A DNA stretch of 64,000 nt from DATGMS01 sp040905145 (GTDB taxonomy: Bacteria; Bacteroidota; Bacteroidia; Cytophagales; Cyclobacteriaceae). This document shows positions 27,225-36,894 of this stretch, piece by piece. The DNA is taken from the NCBI GenBank assembly GCA_040905145.1, contig JBBDSC010000188.1, positions 23,803 through 87,802 on the forward strand, in the 5' to 3' direction. The number at the start of each line of letters is the position of its first letter. Position 1 is the stretch's first letter. Under the pieces are notes generated by a model. That model did no database searches. It was not told where the DNA came from and worked only from the letters and a program-made list of their open reading frames with translations. Position numbers and translations under genes: made by a program.

Positions 27225-28541
27225 TTATTCGTGGAAACAGAAATTAAATTCAGTACCATGCTCACCCGAATCCATTTCGATTTCTATCCCTAAATACAGA
27301 GCGATTTTAAAAATGATCTGAAGTCCAAAACCTGATCTGTCGACTTTGGCATCTTTTAAAAAGACTATTCCGGTTTTAACCTGTTCCATGAGCTCAGGGG
27401 AAATTCCAGGGCCGGTATCTTTTATGCTGATCCTGTAACCTAGATTGCAAGGAGTGCCGCTCATTTCTATGCTTCCTCCACTAGGGGTATACTTGATCGC
27501 ATTAATAAGAACGTTTTGCAGCATGATGGTACACAACGAAATATTAGTGGCTTTAAGCTGAAATGATTCACTGGTTAAAAGTCTAATATCAATGGATTTA
27601 TCCTCTGCCACAGATTCCCATTCTTCGAATAGATCCTCCAATATCAGCGCAATATCCACGGTTTCACTTTTCAGAAACTGGGCATTATTAACTTTGGAGA
27701 GTAAAAGAAGGGAATTAACGGTTTTTTTAAACTTTTGAACAGTGGATTGCATTTCCATAAGCCTGTCCAAATCTTTGTCACTTAAATTTTCCTCCGAGAA
27801 AAATGATTCAATTTGGGATTGTAAGACAGAAATAGGTGTTTTTAATTCGTGTGAGGCATGTGAGATAAAAACTCTTTCCTGGTTAAAGGACTTTTGAATC
27901 CGCTTCATCATCTCACTTATGGAGCTATCCAAAAGCTGGAAATCTATTGTGGAGGTTTTGACAGGTTGATAAGGAAATTGTTGGGGTTCATCGATCTGAG
28001 ATAACTTCTGATGAATAATTTGTCTAAAAGGCTCAATCAACCTTTTATTAAAGGCGATGTCCAGGAAAAAAGTCATCATCAAAAAAAACCAGAAGGTTAC
28101 CAATAGGATTTTATAAATGATGTTTTCCGTATCTTTGATGGTTCCGAGGCTCCTGCCTATTTCAAGCAAAAAATAATCCTCTTGAAATGAAAACATATAA
28201 GCCCTGACCCTATAAGGCACTCTTTCATTTTCCAAAATCCGGTCTCGATTGTAAATGGTATCCAATGGCTCAGGATCCTGGATCTTTTCCAATAAAATAT
28301 ATTCTTCCTTTAAAATATTATAACTGCCAAATCCACTTAAGGTATCTTCTTCTGAGAAAAATTGGGACATCCCTTCCCGCTTTATGATGGACAATACCTG
28401 TTCTTTTTTTTCGTCCAGTTGGAGATCAGTGTTTTTCAATGCAAAATGATTGAAAAGAAAGGGGGCTGAAATAAAAAACATCGATAGAATCACCCCTTTG
28501 GCCAAAAGGTTGAACAAAACCATTTTAGAGGATAAATACAT
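27225..28541 (-). CDS. Sensor histidine kinase
   Basis: 438 residues. Two membrane helices (about 8-30 and 145-165) bound a roughly 115-residue periplasmic sensing region. The cytoplasmic part has HisKA with phospho-acceptor His in SHASHELKTPI (about 231) and a HATPase domain with N box NVLINAIKYTPSGG, G1 KDTGPGIS and G2 RSGFGLQII. It autophosphorylates and passes phosphate to the response regulator encoded 4 bp upstream. The signal is unknown; the operon also encodes a predicted outer-membrane protein. Confidence 0.92.
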   Translation of the reverse strand: MYLSSKMVLFNLLAKGVILSMFFISAPFLFNHFALKNTDLQLDEKKEQVLSIIKREGMSQFFSEEDTLSGFGSYNILKEEYILLEKIQDPEPLDTIYNRDRILENERVPYRVRAYMFSFQEDYFLLEIGRSLGTIKDTENIIYKILLVTFWFFLMMTFFLDIAFNKRLIEPFRQIIHQKLSQIDEPQQFPYQPVKTSTIDFQLLDSSISEMMKRIQKSFNQERVFISHASHELKTPISVLQSQIESFFSEENLSDKDLDRLMEMQSTVQKFKKTVNSLLLLSKVNNAQFLKSETVDIALILEDLFEEWESVAEDKSIDIRLLTSESFQLKATNISLCTIMLQNVLINAIKYTPSGGSIEMSGTPCNLGYRISIKDTGPGISPELMEQVKTGIVFLKDAKVDRSGFGLQIIFKIALYLGIEIEMDSGEHGTEFNFCFHE

Positions 28542-28545
28542 TTTA

Positions 28546-29220
28546 TTATAATTGAATTCTATAACCTATTCCTCTTATTGTTTCAAGCCAATCTACAGAG
28601 GCATATTCTCCCAGTTTTTTGCGGATATTTTTGATGTGGACATTTATAAAATTTGATTGGTATTCATCTTCTACATGGTCACCCCAAAGGTGCTCCGCAA
28701 GCTGAAACCGATTGATTACCCTGTTTTTGTGAACCAATAGGAAGTAAAGAAGTCTGAACTCTTTTTTCGTTAAATGTACCCTTTCCCCTTTGTGGATGAC
28801 AACGGAATTGTGAGTATCCAGGGTAAACTCCCCAACAACCATTTGTTCATTGTTCCAGCCGCTTTTTCTTCTCAAAATGGCCTGCATGCGGGCTTGCAGT
28901 TCTAACAAGGAGAAAGGCTTTGGCAGGTAATCATCTGCGCCTTTCTCAAGGGCTTCTATTTTATCACTCACTTCAGATCTGGCTGTCAAAATGATGACTA
29001 AAGAATTTTTCTGATGATCATTGATTTCATCCAGAAGATCCATTCCATTCCCATCGGGAAGCCCCAAATCCAACAAGATAAAATCATAGGGATTTACCGC
29101 TATATTTTCAGATGCTTCCAAAAAGTTAGCCGCCCAATCGCAAACCCATTCATTTTCTTTAAGGAAGAAAACTATTTCTTTGGCAAGTGGCTTCTCATCC
29201 TCTACAATCAATACTCTCAT
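28546..29220 (-). CDS. OmpR/PhoB-family response regulator
   Basis: 224 residues. The receiver domain has acidic pocket EDE (7-9), phospho-acceptor D51 in LLDLGLPDG, switch Thr in LTARSE and Lys in LPKPF. The C-terminal winged helix has VHLTKKEFRLLYFLLVHKNRV, SNFINVHIKNIRKKL and ETIRGIGYRI, typical of the OmpR class. It regulates transcription after phosphorylation by the neighbouring kinase. Its ATG overlaps the end of the upstream gene by 4 bp, which indicates translational coupling. Confidence 0.93.
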   Translation of the reverse strand: MRVLIVEDEKPLAKEIVFFLKENEWVCDWAANFLEASENIAVNPYDFILLDLGLPDGNGMDLLDEINDHQKNSLVIILTARSEVSDKIEALEKGADDYLPKPFSLLELQARMQAILRRKSGWNNEQMVVGEFTLDTHNSVVIHKGERVHLTKKEFRLLYFLLVHKNRVINRFQLAEHLWGDHVEDEYQSNFINVHIKNIRKKLGEYASVDWLETIRGIGYRIQL

Positions 29221-30050
29221 TTTTTTCTTTTAACGGGGACAAAGTAATTCAACTGAAGTCCATAAACAAATCTGCTACTTGAGGAATCGAATTCCGGAAC
29301 GTTTAATGGCGACACATATTTGGTGAAAATCTCCAGATCCAAACTTCTCAAACCAAAACTGACCGGTAAAGAGAAATCCCAGTTCAGAAGCTGTATCTTT
29401 TCCATTTCCTTACTGGCAGTATCCTCCCTTTCAGGAAATTCCCCCAACAAATAATACCTGCTGGTGCCAGCTGTCAGGGAGAATTTAGGCTCAAAAGAAA
29501 CGGTGATTTTGTTAAATAATTTTTGGTCGAACTGAAAATACCTGGAATGTTGGGAAACAAAGAAAAAATCCGGATTTTCAGAAAATAAAAACTGGGCCTG
29601 AATTGTTGAGTACATGTAATTCCAATCCCATCCAAAAGTACTTTGCAGGAAACCCAGATTTTGGATTCCTGCTACCGAACTATTACCTGAAACCAGAAAC
29701 TGGGAATAACTGAAGTTAATATTGGTATAGGAGGATATTTCCCTTTGGTATCCTACCGAAAGTGAAGACTGGAGTGGCAATTCAGTATCTAAAAACTTGA
29801 AACCTGAGGAATTAATAAACCATCCGCTATTAAAATAATACATGACATCCGTAGAAACAAAAGGAATGGCCTGGCCAAAATCCCTCCCCAGAAAAGTAAA
29901 GGTATTATGAATTTTTCCGCTGAGGATAATAAAATCATAGACCTCTTTTTTCGGTTCTTTTATCAATGAATCAGGTTCCTGCGCTAACATTTCCCCTGAA
30001 GTTGAAAGACAGAACATCATGCAGATCCAATAGGGTAGAAAATTTTTCAT
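29217..30050 (-). CDS. Predicted outer-membrane beta-barrel protein
   Basis: 277 residues. A signal peptide (about 1-23, ending EMLAQ) is followed by alternating amphipathic strands rich in aromatic residues (FNSGWFINSSGFKFLD, SYTNINFSYSQFLVSGN, RSLDLEIFTKYVSPL) and a C-terminal FVYGLQLNYFVPV, as in outer-membrane barrels. It overlaps the response regulator start by 4 bp and so belongs to the two-component operon, perhaps as the sensed or sensing surface component. Function not identified. Confidence 0.65.
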   Translation of the reverse strand: MKNFLPYWICMMFCLSTSGEMLAQEPDSLIKEPKKEVYDFIILSGKIHNTFTFLGRDFGQAIPFVSTDVMYYFNSGWFINSSGFKFLDTELPLQSSLSVGYQREISSYTNINFSYSQFLVSGNSSVAGIQNLGFLQSTFGWDWNYMYSTIQAQFLFSENPDFFFVSQHSRYFQFDQKLFNKITVSFEPKFSLTAGTSRYYLLGEFPEREDTASKEMEKIQLLNWDFSLPVSFGLRSLDLEIFTKYVSPLNVPEFDSSSSRFVYGLQLNYFVPVKRKK

Positions 30051-30147
30051 ATGTTGTTCTTTTATGTTTTTGGTCCATTAAAATTGTATAAATAGGACTA
30101 TGTAAGGTATTAAAAGCATTTAATAATTTAATACATATATAACTGTG

Positions 30148-30600
30148 TTATATTCCCCCTCTAGGTATTCCGCTAGGCGGGCCTGCTGGAGGCTTGGGTG
30201 TGTTTCGTGCAGGGCCATTTGGCCTCACTACGGGAGGTGTAGGCTTGGCAGGAGGAACTACTATTGCCGGTCTTCCCCGTTGAGCAGGATTTTCTGGCGG
30301 AATCCCTTTCATTGTTTGGGCATTTTGGGATTTACCCTCTCCTTTTTCAGCCATTTCCCCACCTTTAACAGCCCTGCCATTCATGAGCGAGCTTTTTCTG
30401 GCAGCACTGCTAATGCTGATCCCTTTTTTCGTACCACCATCCTGCGTTGTAGCCATCTTACTGATCTCTCCCCCTTTACTTGCTTCTTCAGGAACTTCCT
30501 GTTCGACAATTGGAATTTTAACTTCTTTTTTTTCTCTAGATTGGGCAAATGCAACGCCGACCATTAAGAGGAGGGCGGTTATTAAATTTAATTTTTTCAT
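30148..30600 (-). CDS. Short secreted Pro/Gly/Lys-rich protein
   Basis: 150 residues from the ATG at 30600. The N-terminus is a clear signal peptide (KKLNLITALLLMVGVAFAQ). The mature part is low complexity: a Lys/Glu-rich first half, then Pro/Gly/Arg-rich repeats such as PPAKPTPPVV and PKPPAGPPSGIPRGG. It is predicted to be disordered and basic. It lies between the outer-membrane gene and the DUF4382 gene on the same strand, with a terminator on its upstream side. Function unknown. Confidence 0.6.
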   Translation of the reverse strand: MKKLNLITALLLMVGVAFAQSREKKEVKIPIVEQEVPEEASKGGEISKMATTQDGGTKKGISISSAARKSSLMNGRAVKGGEMAEKGEGKSQNAQTMKGIPPENPAQRGRPAIVVPPAKPTPPVVRPNGPARNTPKPPAGPPSGIPRGGI

Positions 30601-30680
30601 AATTGATTTTTTTGACCTGGTGTAAATATCATACAGGCAAGTGAAGGCTTGATGGAGGAAAAAGGCTTCTTTAGTAAAGA

Positions 30681-30706
30681 AATGGCTGCCAAAAGAGGCA
30701 GCCATT
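30681..30706 (-). terminator. Hairpin terminator after the DUF4382 gene
   Basis: Perfect 10-bp stem AATGGCTGCC (30681-30690) with GGCAGCCATT (30697-30706) and a 6-base loop. On the minus strand it is followed by TTTCTTTACT. It lies 37 bp past the DUF4382 stop and upstream of the Pro/Gly-rich gene, so it likely ends or attenuates the DUF4382 transcript. Confidence 0.7.
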
Positions 30707-30742
30707 AATACCACAAGTAAAAATCAAGCAGTGGTATTTAAA

Positions 30743-31663
30743 TTATAAGGAAATACCCAGTTCAATTGCAACATCCACTTCAACGGATTTTTTACTTTCA
30801 ACTTTAATATTGGATTTTGTTTTTACCACAGTAGGGTTGCCTTCCGCATCAAACTCTACGAAAATCAGTTCGTGAGCCTTGGGTGCCAAAAAAGCCACTA
30901 CAAACTCCCCACTTGCCTTAGCACCGGTACTTGTAATGGCATTAGGGAACCTTGGAGCTTCCTTAGTTGGCTCAGAAGCCTCCTCCTCGGTGTAAGTCCC
31001 TTCTTCATAAGCAAAAACCACATAGTTTTTCCCCTCCTCCGTGTTGGAAATATTTCCTTTTATTTCACCGGACTCATTGTTTACAATGGTTCTGATGGTG
31101 GGTTTAAGTAAATACATTCCGGTTGCTCCTGCTTTGGCCACAGATTTTCTGAGGTCAAAATCCGCAGTAACTTCAACGGTCCCGTTTACAGGTACTGAGA
31201 AATCAGCGATGGCTTTGTAGCCGGTCTGGTCTCCGCTGGGTACAAACAAAGGTTTTTCTGTCCCATCCTCAAAAGTCATATAGCAACCTGAAGTTGAGGA
31301 AGTGTTGCCTTGGGATTCTGCATCCAATAGAAATCTAAAGCCGGTGTAATTTCCTGCTCCGGCATTAAAATCTCCCAACAATGCTGTTTTACCATTTTGC
31401 AATTCCAACAGATTGATGGTAACCGGTCCTTCAAATTCCTCAAAAATTTCCCAGGAGCCTCCGTCCTTTTGATACTCAATACCCGTAAAAGTAATATAAA
31501 CACCGGTAACTCCTTCTGCATCAATGGGTGCATCGGTAACCTGCATACTTATTTGCCCGTCTCCGCCCATGTCTTCATCGTTGTTACATGCCGTAAAAGT
31601 ACCTACTGAAGATACTAAAAATAAGGTTAAAAATCTGAACCATTTTGTTTTGTTCGTTTTCAT
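30743..31663 (-). CDS. DUF4382-domain lipoprotein
   Basis: 306 residues with signal sequence and lipobox FTAC (Cys26), followed by an acidic NNDEDMGGDG stretch that in Bacteroidota can export lipoproteins to the cell surface. The DUF4382 domain follows: ISMQVTDAPIDAEGVTGVYITFTGIEY, FRFLLDA and a terminal VNGTVEVTADFDLRKSVAK. A C-terminal beta-sandwich region completes the protein. Function unknown; the domain is a frequent surface lipoprotein module. It heads the minus-strand run of the two-component cluster. Confidence 0.85.
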   Translation of the reverse strand: MKTNKTKWFRFLTLFLVSSVGTFTACNNDEDMGGDGQISMQVTDAPIDAEGVTGVYITFTGIEYQKDGGSWEIFEEFEGPVTINLLELQNGKTALLGDFNAGAGNYTGFRFLLDAESQGNTSSTSGCYMTFEDGTEKPLFVPSGDQTGYKAIADFSVPVNGTVEVTADFDLRKSVAKAGATGMYLLKPTIRTIVNNESGEIKGNISNTEEGKNYVVFAYEEGTYTEEEASEPTKEAPRFPNAITSTGAKASGEFVVAFLAPKAHELIFVEFDAEGNPTVVKTKSNIKVESKKSVEVDVAIELGISL

Positions 31664-31894
31664 AATATTTTAATTTTAAATGATGCTGTAAAATAAATAC
31701 ATGAAGATGAAGAAAACATGAAGAAATAAAATAAATTGAAAACAAAGATTAAAAGAACAGATTCCGGTTTATCACCTGAGTATTACATACAATTAGTGGA
31801 AAGATGCTTCACTGCTGTTCAGCAGGGCAAAAGTATTCCATTTTTCCATGGCTCCATTTTTTACAAGTGTTGGACAAATTCATTAAATTAGGGC

Positions 31895-32290
31895 ATGAAC
31901 TTCACCCAGATCAAAGAAACCTGCCTTTATATTTCCGACCTGGACCAGGCGGAAGAATTCTATCATGGCCTGTTGGAATTCCCCCTGATTTCAAAAGTAA
32001 AGGACAGGCATATCTTTTTCAGATGCGGATCCTCGGTCCTGCTCTGCTTCCTTCCTGAAATCACCAAAAATGAACCTGTGCTCCCCCCTCACTATGCCGA
32101 AGGAAAGCAACATATAGCCTTTGAGGTAGAAAAAGCCGATTACCCGGCCATAAAACAGGAACTGGTACAAAGCGGCATTAAGATCACCCACACACAGGAA
32201 TGGAAGGATGGATTGGAAAGCATTTATTTTGAAGATCCTTTCGGTCATGTATTGGAAATTGTACCGAAGGGGATCTGGGAGAAAGGATAA
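31895..32290 (+). CDS. VOC-family (glyoxalase/bleomycin-resistance-type) protein
   Basis: 131 residues, one pair of beta-alpha-beta-beta-beta modules. It starts ETCLYISDLDQAEEFYHGLLEFPLI, with FFRCGSSVLLCF, HIAFEV and the C-terminal IYFEDPFGHVLEIV. The metal ligands of VOC enzymes (His and Glu) are at least partly present in HIAFEV and LEIV. Enzymes of this fold include lyases, dioxygenases and fosfomycin-type resistance proteins; I see nothing that fixes the substrate. Single gene. Confidence 0.8.
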   Translation: MNFTQIKETCLYISDLDQAEEFYHGLLEFPLISKVKDRHIFFRCGSSVLLCFLPEITKNEPVLPPHYAEGKQHIAFEVEKADYPAIKQELVQSGIKITHTQEWKDGLESIYFEDPFGHVLEIVPKGIWEKG

Positions 32291-32510
32291 TTTTTGTAAA
32301 AAGTACAATCAATAATTACATATTTGGTTTTTGGTTACCTCATTCCTGTTTCTCCTGAAGGAGAAATGATAAAAGGTATGTGTAATTATTTATTTGATCC
32401 GATATAAATTGGAGGCCAGAACTATAGGGCTTTAAAAGGAAGATCAGGAACTGTTGATGAATTCAACTACAACCCCTGATCCTACCAATATTCAATAAAA
32501 GCATTTACCG

Positions 32511-33077
32511 TCAACCATTGATCTGCTTGGAAAATTCCTTAATGATCCTGTCAACCGAAACCCGTATGTTTTTGGTCTTTTGTTTCTCCTTCGTGACCTC
32601 TCCTACCGCACTGATCCTTAAGATAGCCTCGTCCTTTTGGGTATCGATAAAATCCAGGACTACCTCGCCCAGGTTGTATTTTTCCGTTTGATACCCACCG
32701 GATCCGGACCTATAGGAGTAAGGTGTCCTCCACATCCAAGGATTGTACATGCCCCATCCCCAGGGATTATGGGCCATGGTGTTAATTTCCTTTTGATTTT
32801 GACTCAAAATAGTATTGTAGCGGACGATTAGATCCGGATCATTGATATCCAGTTCATAACCTTTTTCCTCCATCACTTCGATCAGCTGCCTTTGCAAGCT
32901 TTCTTCCAATTCGGGCGAACCATAGGCATTTTTGCCCGGATATTCGCTGATGACCATAAAGGTTTTATAATCCTTGACTGCAGATACTTCATCTTTTTCC
33001 AGAAATACCCTGACAGGGCTACAAGCCCCTAATAAAGCAATCAAGAAAATAAAACCGAAATAAAAACCATTTTTCAT
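32511..33077 (-). CDS. DUF4136-domain lipoprotein
   Basis: 188 residues with lipobox LLGAC (Cys19). The mature part begins with DEVSAVKDYKTFMV and has ESLQRQLIEVMEEKGYELDINDPDLIVRY, followed by Trp/Gly/Pro/Tyr-rich NPWGWGMYNPWMWRTPYSY and LGEVVLDFIDTQKDEAILRISAVGEV, all typical of DUF4136. It is an envelope lipoprotein of unknown role. Single gene upstream of rmuC's end. Confidence 0.85.
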   Translation of the reverse strand: MKNGFYFGFIFLIALLGACSPVRVFLEKDEVSAVKDYKTFMVISEYPGKNAYGSPELEESLQRQLIEVMEEKGYELDINDPDLIVRYNTILSQNQKEINTMAHNPWGWGMYNPWMWRTPYSYRSGSGGYQTEKYNLGEVVLDFIDTQKDEAILRISAVGEVTKEKQKTKNIRVSVDRIIKEFSKQING

Positions 33078-33135
33078 TTTATACTCCTTTTTTTGTAGTA
33101 AAAACGATGAAGATGGCTAAAAGTTGTATCGTAAA

Positions 33136-34383
33136 TTATTCTATTAATGTGGTTTCTTCTTCTGGCAATTCTTCTACCTCCTTGAGCTTTCTTTGGATAA
33201 CCCTTGTTCTGGTACCGGCCAGGTGGTCCAGGTCAGTGTTAGCCTCATTCAACTTTTTCTGGGCCTTTTGTATGAGGTCGCCGAATTTGCCAAATTCCGT
33301 TTTCACCGCTCCCAACACTTTCCAAACCTCGCCACTTCGTTTTTGAATAGCAAGCGTTTTAAAACCCATCTGAAGGCTGTTCAGCATGGCGGCCAGGGTA
33401 GTGGGGCCTGTTACCACCACTTTATATTCTTTTTGCAACATTTGGGACAGCGCCGGATCGCGGACCACTTCTGCATAGAGGCTTTCCATAGGCAAAAACA
33501 TTAAGGCAAAATCAGTGGTGTTTGGCGGATTGATATATTTTTGACAGATATCCTGTGCCGATTTTCTGATCGCCTTGAACAATTCCACTTTGCAGCTGGC
33601 AATGACAATTTTGTCCCCCACATCATAGGCATCCAGTAACCGGTTATAAGCATCTTGGGGGAATTTGGCATCTATGGGCAAATAAACAGGTTCTCCAGCA
33701 TTATTTCCCGGTAATTTGACCACAAATTCCACCCGCTCACTGCCGGCACTTTTGAGGGCAACATTGGATTCATATTGATCAGGGGCCAGTATATTTTCCA
33801 GGATAGCCGCCAATTGGTATTCCCCCAAGACACCCCTGCTCTTGACATTGCTCAGGACCCTTTTCAAATCCCCCACCCCAGTGGCCAGGGACTGCATTTC
33901 CCCCAATCCTTTTTGGACCGCCAACAATTGGTGGGACACGGCTTCGAAGGATTTTCCTATTCTGGATTCCAGCGTTTTCTGTAATTTTTCATCCACAGTT
34001 TCCCGCATCTTATCCAACCTTTCTTCCGTAGACAAGAGCATCCGTTCTTGCCTCAGACTCAATTCGCTGAATTTTTTCCTTTGCAACTCATTAAACTCCC
34101 TCACATTTTCCCTGAACAGTTGCCCAAAATCTTTCAGGGTCTCGTTCTGGTCTTTGGAAGTAGCCCTCAAAGTATCGAACACCATCCGGAACTGTTCATT
34201 GACAGTCTGATTGATTTCACGACGGTTATCGAACATCTGCCGGTTAAAATCCTCTTTTAATCCTTCCATATAACTGTCCAGTTCTTTGCGGTTCTTTTCT
34301 TTTCCGGACAGGCGTACCAGGACAAGAATCAGCAAAAGAATATTGGCTGCTGATAAAACCAGTATCAAAAGGTAATTTTCCAT
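33136..34383 (-). CDS. rmuC: RmuC-family DNA recombination protein
   Basis: 415 residues from the ATG at 34383 (an in-frame start at 34425 would add fourteen). An N-terminal membrane helix (about 3-22) precedes a long coiled coil (about 30-165), then the RmuC nuclease-like domain: GVLGEYQLAAILENIL, YLPIDAKFPQDAYNRLL and DFALMFLPMESLYAEV. The D-K/DAK motif suggests a restriction-endonuclease-like active site. RmuC limits inversions and other recombination between short inverted repeats. Confidence 0.9.
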   Translation of the reverse strand: MENYLLILVLSAANILLLILVLVRLSGKEKNRKELDSYMEGLKEDFNRQMFDNRREINQTVNEQFRMVFDTLRATSKDQNETLKDFGQLFRENVREFNELQRKKFSELSLRQERMLLSTEERLDKMRETVDEKLQKTLESRIGKSFEAVSHQLLAVQKGLGEMQSLATGVGDLKRVLSNVKSRGVLGEYQLAAILENILAPDQYESNVALKSAGSERVEFVVKLPGNNAGEPVYLPIDAKFPQDAYNRLLDAYDVGDKIVIASCKVELFKAIRKSAQDICQKYINPPNTTDFALMFLPMESLYAEVVRDPALSQMLQKEYKVVVTGPTTLAAMLNSLQMGFKTLAIQKRSGEVWKVLGAVKTEFGKFGDLIQKAQKKLNEANTDLDHLAGTRTRVIQRKLKEVEELPEEETTLIE

Positions 34384-34572
34384 CACTTCTCTTTTTTTTT
34401 GCAAAATAACCTGTTGAAGATTCAATCCCTAAGATTGCAGGCTAGGAATGATAATGGATGGCCATAAAAATCCGCCATTTGATGAAACCTTTGATGATCA
34501 AGCGGGTGCTTTTTAGAAAAAAAGGTCTAAATTTAATCTTCCAGTACTATAAACTGAATTTTTATAGATGTT

Positions 34573-36852
34573 ATGAAGAAAAATTTAAAGGTAGGTACAA
34601 TTTTCGCAATTTTTTGTTGTTTTACAATAGCCTGCAACGAACCAAAAAAATGGGAATCCGCAAGTATTTCACAGGAAAAAGAAGAAATTGGTTTTTCCTC
34701 GCCGAGGGTGGTAAGTGGAAACCCTACCATAGTTCCTTTATCTCCCCAGGAAAGCCTTCACTCGTTCCGTTTACCCAAAGGTTATCGACTTGAAGTGGTG
34801 GCCAGCGAGCCTATGATTTCAGAACCGGTAGCTATTGCCTGGGATGGAAATGGCCGCATGTATGTGGCTCAACTGGAAACCTATATGCAATCCGTTGACG
34901 CCGAAGGCCAAAATGAGGCAAGCAGCCGGATTATGCTCTTGGAAGATACTGACAGCGACGGCAAAATGGATAAAGCTTCAGTATTCCTGGACAGCTTGAC
35001 CCTTCCTCGTATGATTTTATGCGTGGGCAATGAATTGTTGGTAAATGAAACCCATTCCTTTAACATTTATGCCTATAGTGACAGCAATGGTGACGGGAAA
35101 GCTGATCATAAAAGAGCCGTCTTCCAAACAGATAAAAAAGCATTTGGTAATGTAGAACATCAACGGAGTGGCCTAAACTGGAATTTGGATAACTGGATCT
35201 ATGTGACCATAGATCCCGTACGTTTTAAATATAAAAATGGGATGCTAGAAGTAGACTCACTGGTAAGCGGCTCCAATGGACAATGGGGCTTGACCCACGA
35301 CAATTATGGTCGCCTATTTTTTAGCCGGGCGGCTGCAGGCATGGCGGCGACAGGATTTCAGATCAACCCTGTCTACGGACAACTTGATTTGGAAGAGGCA
35401 TATGATTCTACCTTTAACCAAGTATGGCCTATTACCAAAACACCTGATGTGGGGGCGGGACCAGGGACTTTACGGGAGGATAGCACCTTGATAAATTTCA
35501 CCGCTGTAGCTGGCCAGTCTATTTACAGGGGCGATCGCCTTCCCCAATCTATGGTTGGGGATTATATAGTTGCCGAGCCTGTTGGCAGACTTATCCGGCG
35601 AGCAAAGGTAAGCCAAAAGGATGGTTTAACCATGCTAAAAAATGCCTATCACCAAGAGGAATTTATTTCTTCTACTGATTTTAACTTCAGGCCTATAAAC
35701 ACCTACACAGGCCCAGATGGGTGTCTCTATATAGTAGATATGTACAGGGGGATCATCCAGGAATCCACCTGGGCCCAACCGGGCAGTTTTCTCTTTTCAC
35801 AGATCATGGGTAAGGGATTGGACAAAAACGTCAAAAATGGCCGTATTTACCGCTTAGTGCACGAAGATATGCAGCCAGGGCCAATGCCTAAGATGCTCGA
35901 TGAACCTACAAGCAAACTGGTAACATATTTGGACCATCCTAACGGTTGGTGGAGAGATAATGCACAAAAGGAAATTATTGTACGAAAGGACAAATCAATA
36001 ATAGCGGGATTAAGGAAAATAGTTTTTGGAGAACAAGGGCCTCTGTCTGAGGCACCCTCACCTTTGGCCAGGCTGCATGCCTTGTGGACGCTTGAAGGAC
36101 TTGAGGAGATAAACAAGGAAATTCTGACAAGAGCCATGGAAGATAAAGATCCTCAGGTGAGAAAAGCAGCGATTTGGATCAGTGAGCGGTATCTTAAGGA
36201 CAATGATATCAAGATAATTGAAAAACTGGAATCAATAAAAGAGGACGAGAGTTATGATGTGCGCGCACAAATCGTACTCTCTCTCCAGCATAGCCAAAGT
36301 GAAATAGCTAGAACAATCTCAAAGGATATCACAACAAAACATTCAAAGAATCAGTTTTTAGCAGGTATTCAAAGAAGCCTGGAAAAGAAGGAGGAAGCAA
36401 AAAAGCATGGGGCAAAATTAATTGCTCTCAAGGAAAATGACCGGGAAATGGTAATAAAAGGATCCAACATCTTCAAATCACTTTGCGCTGCCTGCCATGG
36501 TCCAGAAGGGGAAGGGCTTCCTACTAATATAGCTCCGCCTTTAATCGGCAAGTTCAAATTAATTGAGAATAAAGAAGGGTTAATTAAAATTATGCTTCAT
36601 GGATTACAAGGACCCGTGGATGGGGAGACGTATGCTGAAATTATGCCGCCTATGGGTGACAATGATGATGAATGGATTGCCTCAGTACTGAATTATGTCC
36701 GCTTTGATCTTGGTATGAGAAGCTTTCCCGTTATGCCACAAAATTACCTGAATTGGGTAATCATTAAACCTGAACAGGTCAAAAAAATACGAGAGGAATA
36801 CGCCCATAGAAAAGATCCTTGGACCTGGGAAGAAATAAAGAAATCCTCCTAA
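34573..36852 (+). CDS. Lipoprotein dehydrogenase-like propeller with HEAT repeats and C-terminal cytochrome c domain
   Basis: 759 residues. Signal sequence with lipobox TIAC (Cys21). Residues about 50-420 form a membrane-bound-dehydrogenase-type beta-propeller (EPVAIAWDGNGRMYVAQ, FRPINTYTGPDGCLYIVDMYRGI). About 450-620 holds HEAT-like repeats, and a heme c domain follows at 640-720 with CAACHG and distal Met in EIMPPMG. Such proteins are annotated as PVC-type or sorbosone-dehydrogenase-like and probably oxidise a sugar or derived compound, passing electrons to heme. Location: outer face of a membrane by lipid anchor. Substrate unknown; it is near pxpABC but separated by 42 bp. Confidence 0.85.
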   Translation: MKKNLKVGTIFAIFCCFTIACNEPKKWESASISQEKEEIGFSSPRVVSGNPTIVPLSPQESLHSFRLPKGYRLEVVASEPMISEPVAIAWDGNGRMYVAQLETYMQSVDAEGQNEASSRIMLLEDTDSDGKMDKASVFLDSLTLPRMILCVGNELLVNETHSFNIYAYSDSNGDGKADHKRAVFQTDKKAFGNVEHQRSGLNWNLDNWIYVTIDPVRFKYKNGMLEVDSLVSGSNGQWGLTHDNYGRLFFSRAAAGMAATGFQINPVYGQLDLEEAYDSTFNQVWPITKTPDVGAGPGTLREDSTLINFTAVAGQSIYRGDRLPQSMVGDYIVAEPVGRLIRRAKVSQKDGLTMLKNAYHQEEFISSTDFNFRPINTYTGPDGCLYIVDMYRGIIQESTWAQPGSFLFSQIMGKGLDKNVKNGRIYRLVHEDMQPGPMPKMLDEPTSKLVTYLDHPNGWWRDNAQKEIIVRKDKSIIAGLRKIVFGEQGPLSEAPSPLARLHALWTLEGLEEINKEILTRAMEDKDPQVRKAAIWISERYLKDNDIKIIEKLESIKEDESYDVRAQIVLSLQHSQSEIARTISKDITTKHSKNQFLAGIQRSLEKKEEAKKHGAKLIALKENDREMVIKGSNIFKSLCAACHGPEGEGLPTNIAPPLIGKFKLIENKEGLIKIMLHGLQGPVDGETYAEIMPPMGDNDDEWIASVLNYVRFDLGMRSFPVMPQNYLNWVIIKPEQVKKIREEYAHRKDPWTWEEIKKSS

Positions 36853-36894
36853 TAGTATGATTTCATGTGGATTAAAAAACCAATCCAATACACC

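Noticed and set aside
30145..30567. Plus-strand frame opposite the Pro/Gly-rich gene
   Set aside because: The minus-strand frame has a clear signal peptide and start; the plus frame is Arg/Cys-rich antisense.
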